Positions 21,551 to 33,460 of a stretch of DNA of 64,000 bases are shown here, in pieces. The position numbers and the translations under genes are program-made. The notes below the pieces were generated by a model that was not told the origin of the DNA, ran no database searches, and saw nothing but the letters and a program-made list of their open reading frames with translations. Position 1 is the stretch's first letter, and each line of letters starts with the position of its first letter. The DNA is from Hofstenia miamia (taxonomy: Eukaryota; Xenacoelomorpha; Acoela; Hofsteniidae), in assembly GCA_900660155.1 (NCBI GenBank), contig CABFPE010000200.1:387295-451294 (forward strand). The letters are read 5' to 3'.

Positions 21551-24026
21551 AATTGTCTTATTCATACCCTCACATTTCTTTTTGAAATTCATAAATCCCT
21601 CAATGAACAGTCTTGCTTTTCATGGCAGAATTTCGCTCAGCATTATATATTGATTTAAAACACTACCTATATTATATCTTGCCTTCTGTTATTATCATGG
21701 TAACAGAATGATCTTGACGAATAGATTTGGTCTGGATGCTAAGTTGAAAAATTCACCTCAGGTAAGTGAAGGAAATGGTCTATGATGTATTGCAAAGTGA
21801 GTTTGAAATATGGTGCAGAGCAACTGCATTGAAAGATAAAACCACACTTTGACTGCTTTCCGTTTATGTAAAACTTCAGAAACGCTTGTTGGCGACCTAA
21901 ATGAAATATAAATACAAACTAAAAAGCTGTCTATAGCTAGAACACCGGACATTGATCTTAAACTCCAAGCATTAAATTTTTCATATACATTATTTCATAT
22001 TCGATTAGCAAATCGAGTAACTTTCTGAAAAATCCTGTATATAGAAAATAGGGGTTACTGAAGAAAACTGAAACAATGCAAAAATATTATAGCAAGCCAG
22101 AAGTCTTGTTGTTTTGAAATGGAATTTTTTTTACTCTTGACACCTGTTATATCAGTTTTTCAATTTCCAATTGGATTTGGTTACGGATTTTTATAAATCA
22201 GATTAATAACACTATTTATTCAAAGTAATTATTTACAAATATTTATTTTCTGTTTGGCCCTGTAAAAATATTCTTTCAAAGGGGGTCCAATGTAGGATAA
22301 ACTGTTAAGTACATAATTGGGTACTAGGAAGGGAGAAAGTATTCAATTTTCAATTTTTAAAATTCATCCTATGTACGGACTCAAAATATAGAAAAATAGA
22401 ATTTGTGAAACTTTTGAAGAATCAGCACAATTTTTTCAATATTTAAGTTACGCTTTAATATTAGCATGTTGTGTTCTTATGAGATTTTTTATTATGCACC
22501 ACTAAAAACGGACTAATTTTTAGTGCCTTTTCAATGGTATGAGATTTAGCAAATTACAAAATTTTCACATAATGGTATGAATATGTGCCTAGTTGTCAAA
22601 TTCAATCAATTTCGTTAAATATAAAAAATTCAAGAAAATCAACCAACCAAAAAGATTAAAACATTTGCTAAAATCAATAAATTCTAAAATTAAAAAAATT
22701 CTGCTCTCACTCAATTTTTTTTTTGGATTTTTGGAGTAGGTACATGGTGGTAAAATCCGTGCAAAGGGTTGAATTGTAATAGTAGACAAGGAGAAAGTTT
22801 TATTAAATTAAAAATCTTACATTGTTCTTTTGGCAATAAATTTACCACTATAGGCTAATGTGCCATAGAATAGCCTTAGATATGCTCATCTAATTTTATT
22901 GGTATTTTTAAAGGTTAAATTTTTAAGAATTTATGTTGAAATTATAATACTTTACAGAAAAGAAGTGAATCTTAATTGAAAGAGTGAAAAAATTTCCAAA
23001 ATTTAATGTATGCATTTTTATAAATTATATTTTAAAGAACGTTAACCTTAAATAGTCTGGGGATTTTTAAGAAATTTTCATGATCCCATAAGAAATTTTT
23101 AAATGCTTTAAGCTCGAAAACTATTAATGGTGTGCTCAATCTGAAAGCACCACATGATACAAGAGAGTCTCTTCTTTCTTTTTTGCTTTCGGCCCCACCA
23201 CCACTGACTTCGCGCACGAAACGCCTCAATGGGTTTGGAATATCTTTGCTCATATCAAGAAACAGTCAACGTTCTTTGTTACTTCCAAAGAGTCAAAGCC
23301 TTCTAAATACATTAACACTGGGTATAGAGAGAATTCAAACCTTTTTCAAAAACTCGAAAATTTCTAAGAACACTTGTTAATCTTTCAACAATCTCTGCCA
23401 CAGCATTAAGCTTTAATAGAAATTTTCAACATTGCATTAATGTTGACTTACGAATGCCCCAAGATTTTCAAATTTGGAAATAGACTTGGGGAAAATTCTG
23501 TGTAAATGTGGAAAAATAGTTTTTCGTTTAAAAGGGACGCTAGGCTGTTTAAGGTTTAGTAACATTTAATATATAAAATATTTGAGTTTGTGAACTTAAA
23601 ATAAACGAAATGAATGAGTTTGAAGAAGATATTGAAGACAGTCAAATCAATTCATGTGATGATGAAAATTCCGATCACTCGAGAAAATAATATTGCAAAT
23701 CTAACTTGTTGGGGTCCAGTCGGAATTAACAAGGTAAGATGTGCCCCCTTGAGCACCTCTCTTGTACATCTCTGCCTTCGTTGCATTTTTTCGCTCCATA
23801 GAAAGTGTGAAAAGGCACATAAATGGTAAAATCACATTTGATACTGAAAACTAAATATTCTTTCTTTTTTGAATTGTAATCTCAAAATCGATAAGACACA
23901 TTATAATGTGAAATTTGAATGAAAAATATCTTCAAAATCTTAGATTTTTGAAAAATAACTTAAAGAAATATTCCTATTCACCCTCTTTGACGCTTCCATT
24001 GCACAATTTTAATGAATTCATCTTTT
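21551..24026. other. Intergenic, nothing recognised
   Basis: 2.4 kb of AT-rich DNA. Open frames (22589-22789 minus, 23032-23253 minus, 23132-23380 plus, 23614-23829 plus) are short, overlap on both strands and show no domain. Confidence 0.4.
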
Positions 24027-26608
24027 TTTATTTATTTATTTATTTAATTATTTTGTTTTTTACAAATCAAGTGATTAACACTTATGGAGAATTAAAACAA
24101 TAGATAGAAAATAACTTGGTTCTAAAAAAATACTTTGTCTTGGTTTCGAAAGTTTATTGTCCTTGAGGATATAAATTGTTGGTTTTCATTGTTCAATAGC
24201 TTTGTTATAGTTTATGGACTTTGTCCTATAATTTGATAAGTAGTTGGATCTTCTTCGTTTTAGTGAAATTTTTACTGATTTTTTAAATTTATTCGAATTT
24301 CGTTCTTCTTTAATATCTGAATGGAGTTTGTTCCATAAATCAATTGTAAAATTGGTAAATGATTTTTCAAAGATTTTCTTTTTAAATTTGATTTTGTGAT
24401 AAGTCTTGGCTCGCTTGTGTACATTTTTTTTTAATTCTACTGAAGGTCTTTTCCAAAATAGTAAGAGGCAATTTAATTTTAATAAGTATTTTAATGATTC
24501 GATATGTTTTTCTAATATTTTAATTTGATCGTTCTTACTACAGATTGTATTAATTGCCCAATTAAAAACTCTTTTTAAGTTTTTTAATTATTTTCTTGGT
24601 AAAATCGGTAAATAAATAAGATTATGAAAAATGTGACAGTATAAGATATCTTAGTAATACAATCCTCCATTTCATTGGTAATATATGTTGAATCTTAGTT
24701 AGCAATTTAACTCCATGGGCCATTTTCTTCGTAGTTACATTGAACTGATTTGTAACTTTAAGTTCATTGTCAATTTTAATACAAAGATATTTAATTTTTT
24801 TAGTTTCATAAATGATATTTTTTCAACATATATTGATTCTAATGGTTCACTTTTTCCATTTTTATTCTTTGTAATCCTAAATATAGTTTTCTTAATATTT
24901 AATTCCATCATATTCTGTTGAAAAACTTCTTTACTTTAATTTTATGTTCTTGTAAAATCTTTATTTTGGATGCAGAGTATCATCTGCAAATTGAATGCAC
25001 TTGCCTTCAATGAAGTTATGAATATCATTTACATATAGATTGAATAATAGTGGCCCTAAAACGGATCTTTGTGGCACTCCATTATTTATCAATATTTGTT
25101 TTGACGATAGATTATTTTCACGTATTGTGAACGATCAAATATATATGATTTCAGAAATTGGAGTGATGAACCAATAAAATTATAAATTTCTCTTAGTTTT
25201 TATTTAGTAAATCATTATTAATTGGATTAAAGGCATTTGATATATCAAGTGAAGCAATATAAACTTTTTCATCTTTGTCTAATTTCCTACGCCAGTCATC
25301 TATTGTTTCAATTAATGCATAATTTGTTTATAATCCTTTTCTAAAACCAAATTGCTGTTTGCTTAAAAGTTTATTCTCTTTAATGTAGATCGGTAATTGT
25401 TGATATATGAGCTTTTCAAAAAATTTTTCTTATTCCTGAGAGAATATATATTGGACAGTAATTCTCTGTTTTCTCATTATAGGCCTTTTTAAAAATGGGA
25501 ATAATTTAGCCATTGTTAATTGTTTAGGGAAATAGGAATAGAAAATACACTCATTGAAGAGATCACATAATGGTCTTACTAATACATATAGAGCGTCTTT
25601 TAAGAACCATTGAGGATAATAAATTGGGCCTTTTGATCTACTTGTTTTTATCATTTTTGAGCATTTACAAAAATCATGAAGTGAAAAATATTTAAATTTA
25701 AAAAATGAGTGATTCAAATTTATGTTATGATGCTAATTCAAATTAGTAATTTCTTTAATAGAATCTTCACAAAGTGTTCATTCATAATATTTGCAATTTC
25801 AATGCTTTTTTCAGTGATTTTTCCTTCATTGCTAACCAGACATTTGATATCATTGTTCTTTTTTTCTTTGATAAATTTATTGATGTATAGCCATTTTCTT
25901 GCCATATTCTTTCCATCCTTAAAAGATCGTGTCAAAAATTCATAAAGCTCATATTTTAATTTATTAGATACACTATTTCTTAATTTCTTGTATTTTTTCA
26001 GATTTTCTGGACATCTATTTTTACAAGTTTGCATAAAGGTTATGCTTTTCTTTAATTAATTGTTTAGTTTCTTTTGAAATCCATCCCTTCCATTTTACAA
26101 ATAGAGTTTGATCTTGTTTCTTAATTTTATTTATTGGACAATGTTTGTCGTACAGCATAGTCAGAGTCTGTTATAAATTCTAACTTTTCATCAATTGATT
26201 GAAAGTTATAGAAACATATCCAGTTTAGATTTAGCAAGTCTATCAAATTGTTTCTCTGATAATGCTTAGTTGAATGATTATAAATATTGCTTTTTTTCAA
26301 GAAACATTTACTTTTGTTTTTGGTAAAAATGCTGCACTGCAGCATCTAAGACAAATGTTTCATAATTCGATGTTTCAGAAGCATCACATATTATGTAATC
26401 AATTAATGATGATGTTCTACTACTTATGTGAGTTGGTGTCGTTTTATTTAATACGTCCATGTTAAAAATATCTATTAGATCGTGAATATTATTACATTCG
26501 TTTTGATTTAGATAGTTTTGGTTATAATCTCCCATTATTATGATCTTCTTTCTTTCATTGTAAGCCATGGAAATTTCTTCGTACAAAATTTCTTGAAATT
26601 TAATAAAT

Positions 26609-27185
26609 GCTTGTTTTTTATTACAATAACTAATATTGACTAAAATTATTTCTTGATTTATTTTTAGTTCTATCCATAAGCTTTCAAAATTTTGATTACT
26701 TTTACTTAAATATAATATAAATGTAATATAAATGAGATCAACTATGAAAATAAGATGTTTAATAGCAATAAAGAAATTGGGAATATTCTAAACCAGGCTT
26801 TCAAAGACTTAGGTACGTTCAAAGGTGAATCAATGCCATTTGAGAACAAAAACGATTGTCTAAGGCCAATGNTTGCCTCAGATCTTTATCTTCGATTAGT
26901 CATCTGTTCTCTACTTCCAGCNGCTTGTTTTTTATTACAATAACTAATATTGACTAAAATTATTTCTTGATTTATTTTTAGTTCTATCCATAAGCTTTCA
27001 AAATTTTGATTACTTTTACTTAAATATAATATAAATGTAATATAAATGAGATCAACTACGAAAATAAGATGTTTAATAGCAATAAAGAAATTGGGAATAT
27101 TCTAAACCAGGCTTTCAAAGACTTAGGTACGTTCAAAGGTGAATCAATGCCATTTGAGAACAAAAACGATTGTCTAAGGCCAATG
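26609..27185. repeat. 263-bp near-perfect duplication bounded by single Ns
   Basis: 26609-26871 and 26923-27185 are the same 263 bp with one difference (T at 26745, C at 27059). Between them lie an N (26872), 49 bp of unrelated sequence, and an N (26922). The repeated block spans the junction between the minus LINE and the inserted plus LINE. A lone N on each side and one allele-like mismatch indicate an assembly join of two overlapping contig ends rather than a biological duplication. Confidence 0.9.
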
Positions 27186-28990
27186 TTTTAGTTTAATTAC
27201 ATCAACAAATATGAATTACAAAAACCGTCTATACACTAGACTAACACGTCTAGTGGGAGTTATGGTATTCCGATCTTCATTATAAAGGAATACATAGATA
27301 ATTTTGCAGAATATCTATTGTTTGCAATTAAATTGCAATTCATACCAACAAATTCCCAAGTATACTTAAAATAACTGATATAACAACTTTTCAAAAAAGG
27401 TGATCCTACTAAAAGTGAGAATTACAGGCCCATTTCAGTAACAAATCCCATTGCGAAAGTATTTGAAAGGGTACTGTCTAAACAAATAAGTCTCTACCTA
27501 AAAAATAATAAAGTTATGAAAGTATATCAATATGGATTTCAGAAAGGACGCAGTACAATAGATGCGCTGCTAGATTTCACAGAAAGTACCCGTTTTTAAT
27601 TAAATAACATGTGTTCAAGTACTGCGCCATTTGGTTTAAGCAAGGCATTCGATAGCTTAGACTTCAACATTTTAGAGCTCAAGTTATCAGCTTGCCCGAC
27701 AACTTATGAGTTTCATAAGAGCTAGAGGAAAGTTAAAATAAATGACACGTACTCTGACTACATTTGTACAAGCAAAGGTGTCCCACAGGGAACAGTTCTA
27801 GGCAGGGACGTACGTAGGATTTTCTGACGGGGGGAACATCATCGTTATTATCCAATGCGGGGCAAAGCCCCGCGAAAATTTTTGAAAATATTGAGAAAAT
27901 AGACCCTAAAAAACGCATTTCACGATCCTAGATTTTAAACTTTTCAATTTTTTACGAACATTTTTTGATCTATCCAGTCAAAATCAAATTTGGAAACCTG
28001 ACAGGGGGACATTCCACCATGTCTGCCCCTGCGTACGCCACTGGTTCTAGGCCCCACCTTGTTTAATCTCTACATAAATGATCTAGCCAAGTACATTAAT
28101 GACTGTGATATAATACAATTTGCTGATGATGTTTGTCTATCAGCAAGACACAGTAGTCCAATAATTCCAACTCATATTCTTGAACAGAATATGTTAAACG
28201 TCATTAAGTATTTCCATCAGAACAAACTAAACAACAACAAAGAAAAAACACAATTTATCATATTTTGGCCAAGAACATTAATGTAACCATCAATGAAGTT
28301 AACATTCAACAATCTAGCGAGGTAAACTACTTAGGAGCCAGTATAACTATGCATATGTGTACTGCTGAACAGCTTAACACCTGCACAGTCAGAACGAATA
28401 AGTAAGACATTTAACTGGTCTATTGCAACAATGTTCAGCGTGAGAAAGCAACAAACCAGCCATAAAATTCAAATTTTAGCTTCTAGATACCATACATTTA
28501 TTGCAGCCTTGTAAACATGTACAAATACATACGTTCTCTAACATCATCTTCAGTGTTTTTCAACAAATATCTCCATTTTCATGAGCGAAATAAAACGTGT
28601 ATAAACAATATCCAGACTAAAACTAAAATTTGGAACTCTCCGCCATTTACGGTAACTGCTTGTCAGCTATGGAATTCATTTGATATAAAAATACGAAATG
28701 CTTATACCTTGAATCAGTTTAAACGCTTACTTGCAGATCGATAATAAAAATTAAACGTGTGACGGAATGTAAAATGCAGTTAATATATTGTAAATATTTT
28801 AAAATTTTCCATTTGTTTTGTTGTGTGTGCCCTTTTGTTTTTAATGCTATTTTTAAACTTATCTTTTTAGCTTTAGTTTGTAGTGTTGTACAGTAACATA
28901 TTGTATATATATATATTGCCTTGTAAATTTTGTATATAAATATGTTGCACTGTACTCACAGTTGAAACTAAATAAAGCTAGTTAGTGTTA
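26715..28990 (+). mobile_element. LINE inserted in the minus-strand LINE
   Basis: Starts 5'-truncated with the ORF2 linker (MFNSNKEIGNILNQAFKDLG), then RT: YRPISVTNPIAKVFERVL near 27430, YQYGFQKGRSTIDALLDF near 27530, GVPQGTVLG near 27780 interrupted by a MITE, and FNLYINDLAKYI with IQFADDVCL (FADD box) at 28059-28286. The C-terminal block AVKLW-like (TACQLWNSFDIKIRNA) is at 28517-28744. It ends in a short AT-rich 3' UTR with AATAAA near 28972. A few stops and frameshifts; it retains more order than its host LINE, as expected for a younger insertion. Its left end is affected by the assembly duplication. Confidence 0.78.
27803..28043. mobile_element. Young hAT MITE, perfect 8-bp TSD
   Basis: A 241-bp element with left end CAGGGACGTACGTAGG and right end, read in reverse, CAGTGGCGTACGCAGGGG. 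It is flanked by a perfect direct duplication GTTCTAGG (27795-27802 and 28044-28051). It sits inside the GTVLG motif of the surrounding LINE's RT, and the target duplication repeats the codons for VLG. CAG-type ends and an 8-bp TSD are hAT hallmarks. No coding capacity. Confidence 0.93.
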
Positions 28991-29804
28991 GATATCGATT
29001 CTTAGTTTCGGCAAAAATTTCTTGGGAACTAATAATAAAACCCCACCACCTCTAAGTTTGTCAGATTTGTTTAGATTTTTAGCTTTTCTGAATATTTTGA
29101 AATCTTCTTTAAAAATTGGTATTGTATCATTTTATTTCAACCATGTTTCTGTGATACCAAAAATTGTATTATTATCGAAGCTTTCCATTAGATCATGTAA
29201 TTTTTCAAATTTGTTTCGAATACATTGAAAATTAATGTTAACGTATTTAGGACTTTGTTTGTAGTGTAATAATGTGTTTTCTAAATCATTAATTGAAAGA
29301 CATCGTGAATTATTATTCATACAAAGTTTTTTTAATCAAAATATTTTTTTGCATTTGGTCTATTGGGCAGAGTGTACTAAATGCATTATGAACTTGAGAG
29401 TTTTTGATGTTTGATCTTAAACAATTAATGCATTTGTGAATGCTCTTAGTATCTTTTTTGGACAATTTCTGTAATTGTGTTTTTCTGTACAATACATGCA
29501 ACAAATATCATCACATTTACAAGTCTTTGTAGAATGACCATAGCCTCCACATGAACTGCACATTCCTATGTAGTGATGATCACTTATATGGATGTTACTT
29601 AAACCATAACAAATTTTGTTGTTTATCATTGTATTTCTTAGTTTAGGTGAAACTTTGATAATCACGTCTTTATATTTTTTAAGGTTATTTACGTCTGAAA
29701 AAATAACAGTTAATTCCTCAGTGCAAACATTTTTTAGAATAGGATTAGAATCGTAAAGTTTGACTTTGAAGTTGTTAATGTTAAATATTGGATCATTTTG
29801 CAAT

Positions 29805-32800
29805 ACATATGACAAAGAAATCGATGATAATAATGAAAAATTTGAATGTGCCTATTGCCATGTTATGTTGCATCTATCTCAAAAGTGCACTGGCCTTTCC
29901 ACTAAATGCCTTTAAGCCATCCAACATTATGAAAAACATTTTATTACTCTTTACTCAAAATGTGTCGATAATGGAAAACCTTCTGAAAGATTTTTGTTAA
30001 AGAAATGAATTATAGCTTAAAAAACTCTTGCAAGGAAATCACTGAAAAACGCTCAAATCCACTTAAACTAGAAGAAGATTTCAAGAAATCCAATGAAGAG
30101 ATAAAAGTGGCACTAGAAAAGTTTAACAATGTAAATTCTTCACTCAAATTTGGTTTATCCTGAACATCAAAACGTATAATTATTTATGGTATCCCAGAGG
30201 CAGAAAAAGGTAACAATTCCTTAATTCATGATAAAAATCATATAAAAAATATTTTTAATTTTCTAAGTATTGATTTTTCTTTTATTCTAGATGGTAATAG
30301 ACTTGGAAAATTTTCTAATGACAAATCAAGACCCATTCTTGTTGATGTTGGCAATATCTTGACCAGACGTGTGATTCTTTCTAGTACTCGAACACTCATT
30401 CACTAATCTCCATTACGTATTTATATTAAAGGTGAACTTAGCCCAGAAGACAGAAATCTTGAAAAACATATCCTTAATAAAAGATATGAACTTATTAACT
30501 CGGGTATTGAAAAATCTGCTCTTCAAATAAAAAACTTAAGACTGTTCAATGATGGGATTGAAGTTCATATAAAAGTGGATTGACTAGATAATCATAACGA
30601 AATCAGACTAAAGCTCTTACATGTAAATGCACAAAGCTTGCTGATTGCTGATAGACGCCTCAAACTTTATTCACACTTGATGTCATCGCAAAGTGAAATA
30701 ATTATAACTACCGAAACTTGGTTTGACCATTATGTGTCTGAAAATATTTTTCTAGACCCATCTTATTTATTAGCAGCAAGCATTTCTCGTAAAAGTATGA
30801 AAAAGCATTGGGGCTGTTCAATCATCTGCAAAAATACGGTCCCATTTATTTTAATTGAAAATGCAAAAATTTTTGATTTCCCATGCAGTATTATCGAGCA
30901 AACTTCAGTTTATGCAATTCTCATCATATGCATATACCTTCCTCCCTCTTCATCATCGTATTGTCCAGATATTGATACTACAATTCAGCCGCTTGATCAA
31001 ATTAAGAAAAAATTTGAATCATGTCTAAGCCCATATTCTATACCTTTGGTTAAATCAATTATTTTACTCTGTGGTGATTTAAATTTTCCTGATGCTGATT
31101 GGATACAAATGAGTTCCATTCACCAATTTAACTCTCAATTACTCGATTATTTTATTGAAACTGGTTTAACTCAATTTATTGAATTCTCTACTCATATCAA
31201 TGGTAATACTCTAGACGCCATATTATGCAACAAAGATATAGTTTCTATCCTGAAAGTTATCATTCCAACAGAAAGTTTTTCTGATCATTCAATTATTTAT
31301 TTTAGCATAGATGTAGGCAATAGTAAATTCCAACTGCAGGGCCTATATGCAACCTATAATGACTCTCAATTTTCATTCTTTTCAGCAAACAGAGAAGGTT
31401 TACAATTAGCATTAGCAATGTCATTATTCTCATTTAGGTTTCCACTAGATGACCCGAATTTCACACAATATTTGTATCAAGATATATATGTTCCAAGAAA
31501 GCGCTTAAAAAGAATAGCAACTCCAGCTTATATGAGTTCTCATTCTATGCACCTGTTGAGTAAAGCAAACATTGCCAGACGAAAATACAATCTTAATAAT
31601 TCATTAATTAATTTGAATTATTTAAACAATTCAACTAGTGAACTTTACGAATCTATAGAATTAGACAAAATCATATATATAAAATCGATTTCACTTGGTG
31701 GTATTAATCAATGCTATAAATGATTAAGAACGCTTTCCTTGAAATGTATCCCACTTCCAATGGAATTGAATGGTAAGCAAGCATGCAATGCATTTATATG
31801 TGCTGAATTATTTAGTGATTACTTCCAATCGATTTACTCTTCTCCAATGGATGATAATGTATACAGACCTACTGGATCTTCCCAAACTCTTTGAAGTCAA
31901 TAAAGCCTCATGGATGTGGTACAAACAGACTTCCTGGTAATTTTTTACATAACTATGCTAGTTTGCTTGCTCCACATGTGCCTATTCCCCTGAATGGAAG
32001 TTCCTAAGTCAGGATCTACCAATACCATTACACATTATCGCCCTATCAGTATTCTATCTAAACTATCACTGACCTTTGAAAAGATTCTTTACGATATTTT
32101 ATCTCCTATCATTATTGAATTTATATCTTCTTCTCAGCATGGTTTCTTCAAAAGCCGATCTACAATATCACAACTATTGAAGCACATTGAAAAACTTTAC
32201 TCAGGATGGGAAAGAAAATTTTCCGGCATATGTTTTGTACATTGACTTTGCTAAGGCTTTTGACAAAGTAAATAATTTCAAATTGCTCCAAAAACTGGAT
32301 GGGTACTACAATATCCAAATAAATTTGATGAAATTGCTATCATCTTATTTATCTGAGCGTAAGCAAAGAGTTATTGTTAATGGAGTGCCATCTAATTATT
32401 GAAATGTTCCAAGTGGAGTTCCTCAAGATTCTATATTGGGCCCATTACTATTTATCACTTATATCAATGATTTACAAAAATTTTGTTTAAATACTATTCC
32501 TTACCTTTTCGCAGATGATATTAAATTGTGCTCTATATCTCTATCACTAATTGAAGAAAATTTTGCTGTCATTCAAAATTGGGCCTATAACAATGAAATG
32601 AAGTTCAATGTTAATAAATTTCAATTATTTTCTTTACAAGATTCAAGCTCGATTCAAATAATGGAAAATACTATAAATTCGTCTGATTCGGTTAAAGACC
32701 TTAGAGTTTATATCTACAAAAATCTGTCATGGAACAGCCATATCTCTAGCAAAATTAAAGCAACTAATTGTACATTCCTTTATCTTAAGCGTAATATTCC

Positions 32801-33460
32801 CTCTAACACTAATCTTCGACCAAAAAAATACACTTATATAACAATATGATAAAATCTAAACTGACTTATGCTTCTCAAATCTGGTATTGCAATTCCTCAA
32901 ATCTTGCCATACTTGAAAAACTGCAAAGACCTTGTACAAAATGGATATTATTACTTATAATTATAAGGAAAGACTATTAAAAATAAACATATTGCCTATT
33001 TCTTTGTATTTAGAAAGATGTGCTGTGCTGTACCTCAACAAACTTTTAAACCATAAAGTAGACTTAAATTATAAACATTTCATTGCATTTTCATTCCTCG
33101 CACTTCAAGAAGAAGATCAAACAAAACACTTTTCACCTCAACTGATCTGAACAAAAAATCTACAAGTAATTTATTTTTCCACAGAATTGTTAAAGTAGCA
33201 AATTATGTGCATCTCCATACTGAGATTGAACTATTCGATTGTCCAAAAAAGCTTTCGAAAGCATTAAAATGCTTTTTTGGAATTATTTCTCGAAATACTA
33301 CATCATTACTAATCATTGTTCTTTTCAACTTCTATGCAATTGCTCTTGTTGCAAAGAAAATAACACTCTTATTTATTTTGTACATAATTTACTCGATTTT
33401 TTTATACTAATGCCTTTTATTTTTCCTAATTCCTCCATTGTTTTTTCTGAGTTTTCTTCG
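29805..33460 (+). mobile_element. L2/CR1-like LINE with PHD-type ORF1
   Basis: The element starts inside an ORF1 zinc finger (FECAYCHVMLHLSQKCTGLS), then an L1-ORF1-like RRM stretch (RIIIYGIPEAEKG near 30175) and the ORF1 end LFNDGIEVHIKVD near 30575. ORF2 carries an APE endonuclease at 30638-31723 with ITTETWFDHY, LCGDLNFPDADW and FSDHSIIYF. RT is at 31994-32849: HYRPISILSKLSLTFEKIL, YIDFAKAFDKV (A), SGVPQDSILGPLLF (B) and YLFADDIKLC (C). The C-terminus at 33239-33400 has the LFWNYFSKYY...C...CNCSCC type ending. A handful of stops and frameshifts break ORF1 and ORF2, so it is not active as seen, although the 361-residue endonuclease frame is intact. Same family as the minus-strand copy at 50.8-53.4 kb. 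Confidence 0.85.

Larger units (their letters stand above)
24027..29815 (-). mobile_element. Jockey/CR1-like LINE, interrupted by a nested LINE
   Basis: Read right to left: gag-like ORF1 at 29417-29815 with a zinc-knuckle cluster (CSSCGGYGHSTKTCKCDDIC, then CMYCTEKHNYRNC); endonuclease start at 29132-29320 (NINFQCIRNKFEKL, FGITETWLK) and GGGVLLLVPKKF near 29020; after the insert at about 26715-28990 the endonuclease resumes (IIIMGDYNQNYL at 26308-26586). Linker and RT start are at 25430-26034. The RT core near 25050 reads [18 protein letters not shown]. The C-terminal block LWNKLHSDIKEERN is near 24320. The element ends in an (AAAT)n-like tail at about 24027-24055. It is broken by many stops. 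The 5' part of ORF1 was cut off by the plus-strand LINE at 29805-33460; a remnant may survive at about 33461-33850. Confidence 0.8.

Noticed and set aside
30638-31723. 361-residue intact ORF as a host gene
   Set aside because: ETWF, GDLNFPDADW and SDHS motifs identify it as the endonuclease part of a LINE ORF2, followed in order by RT.
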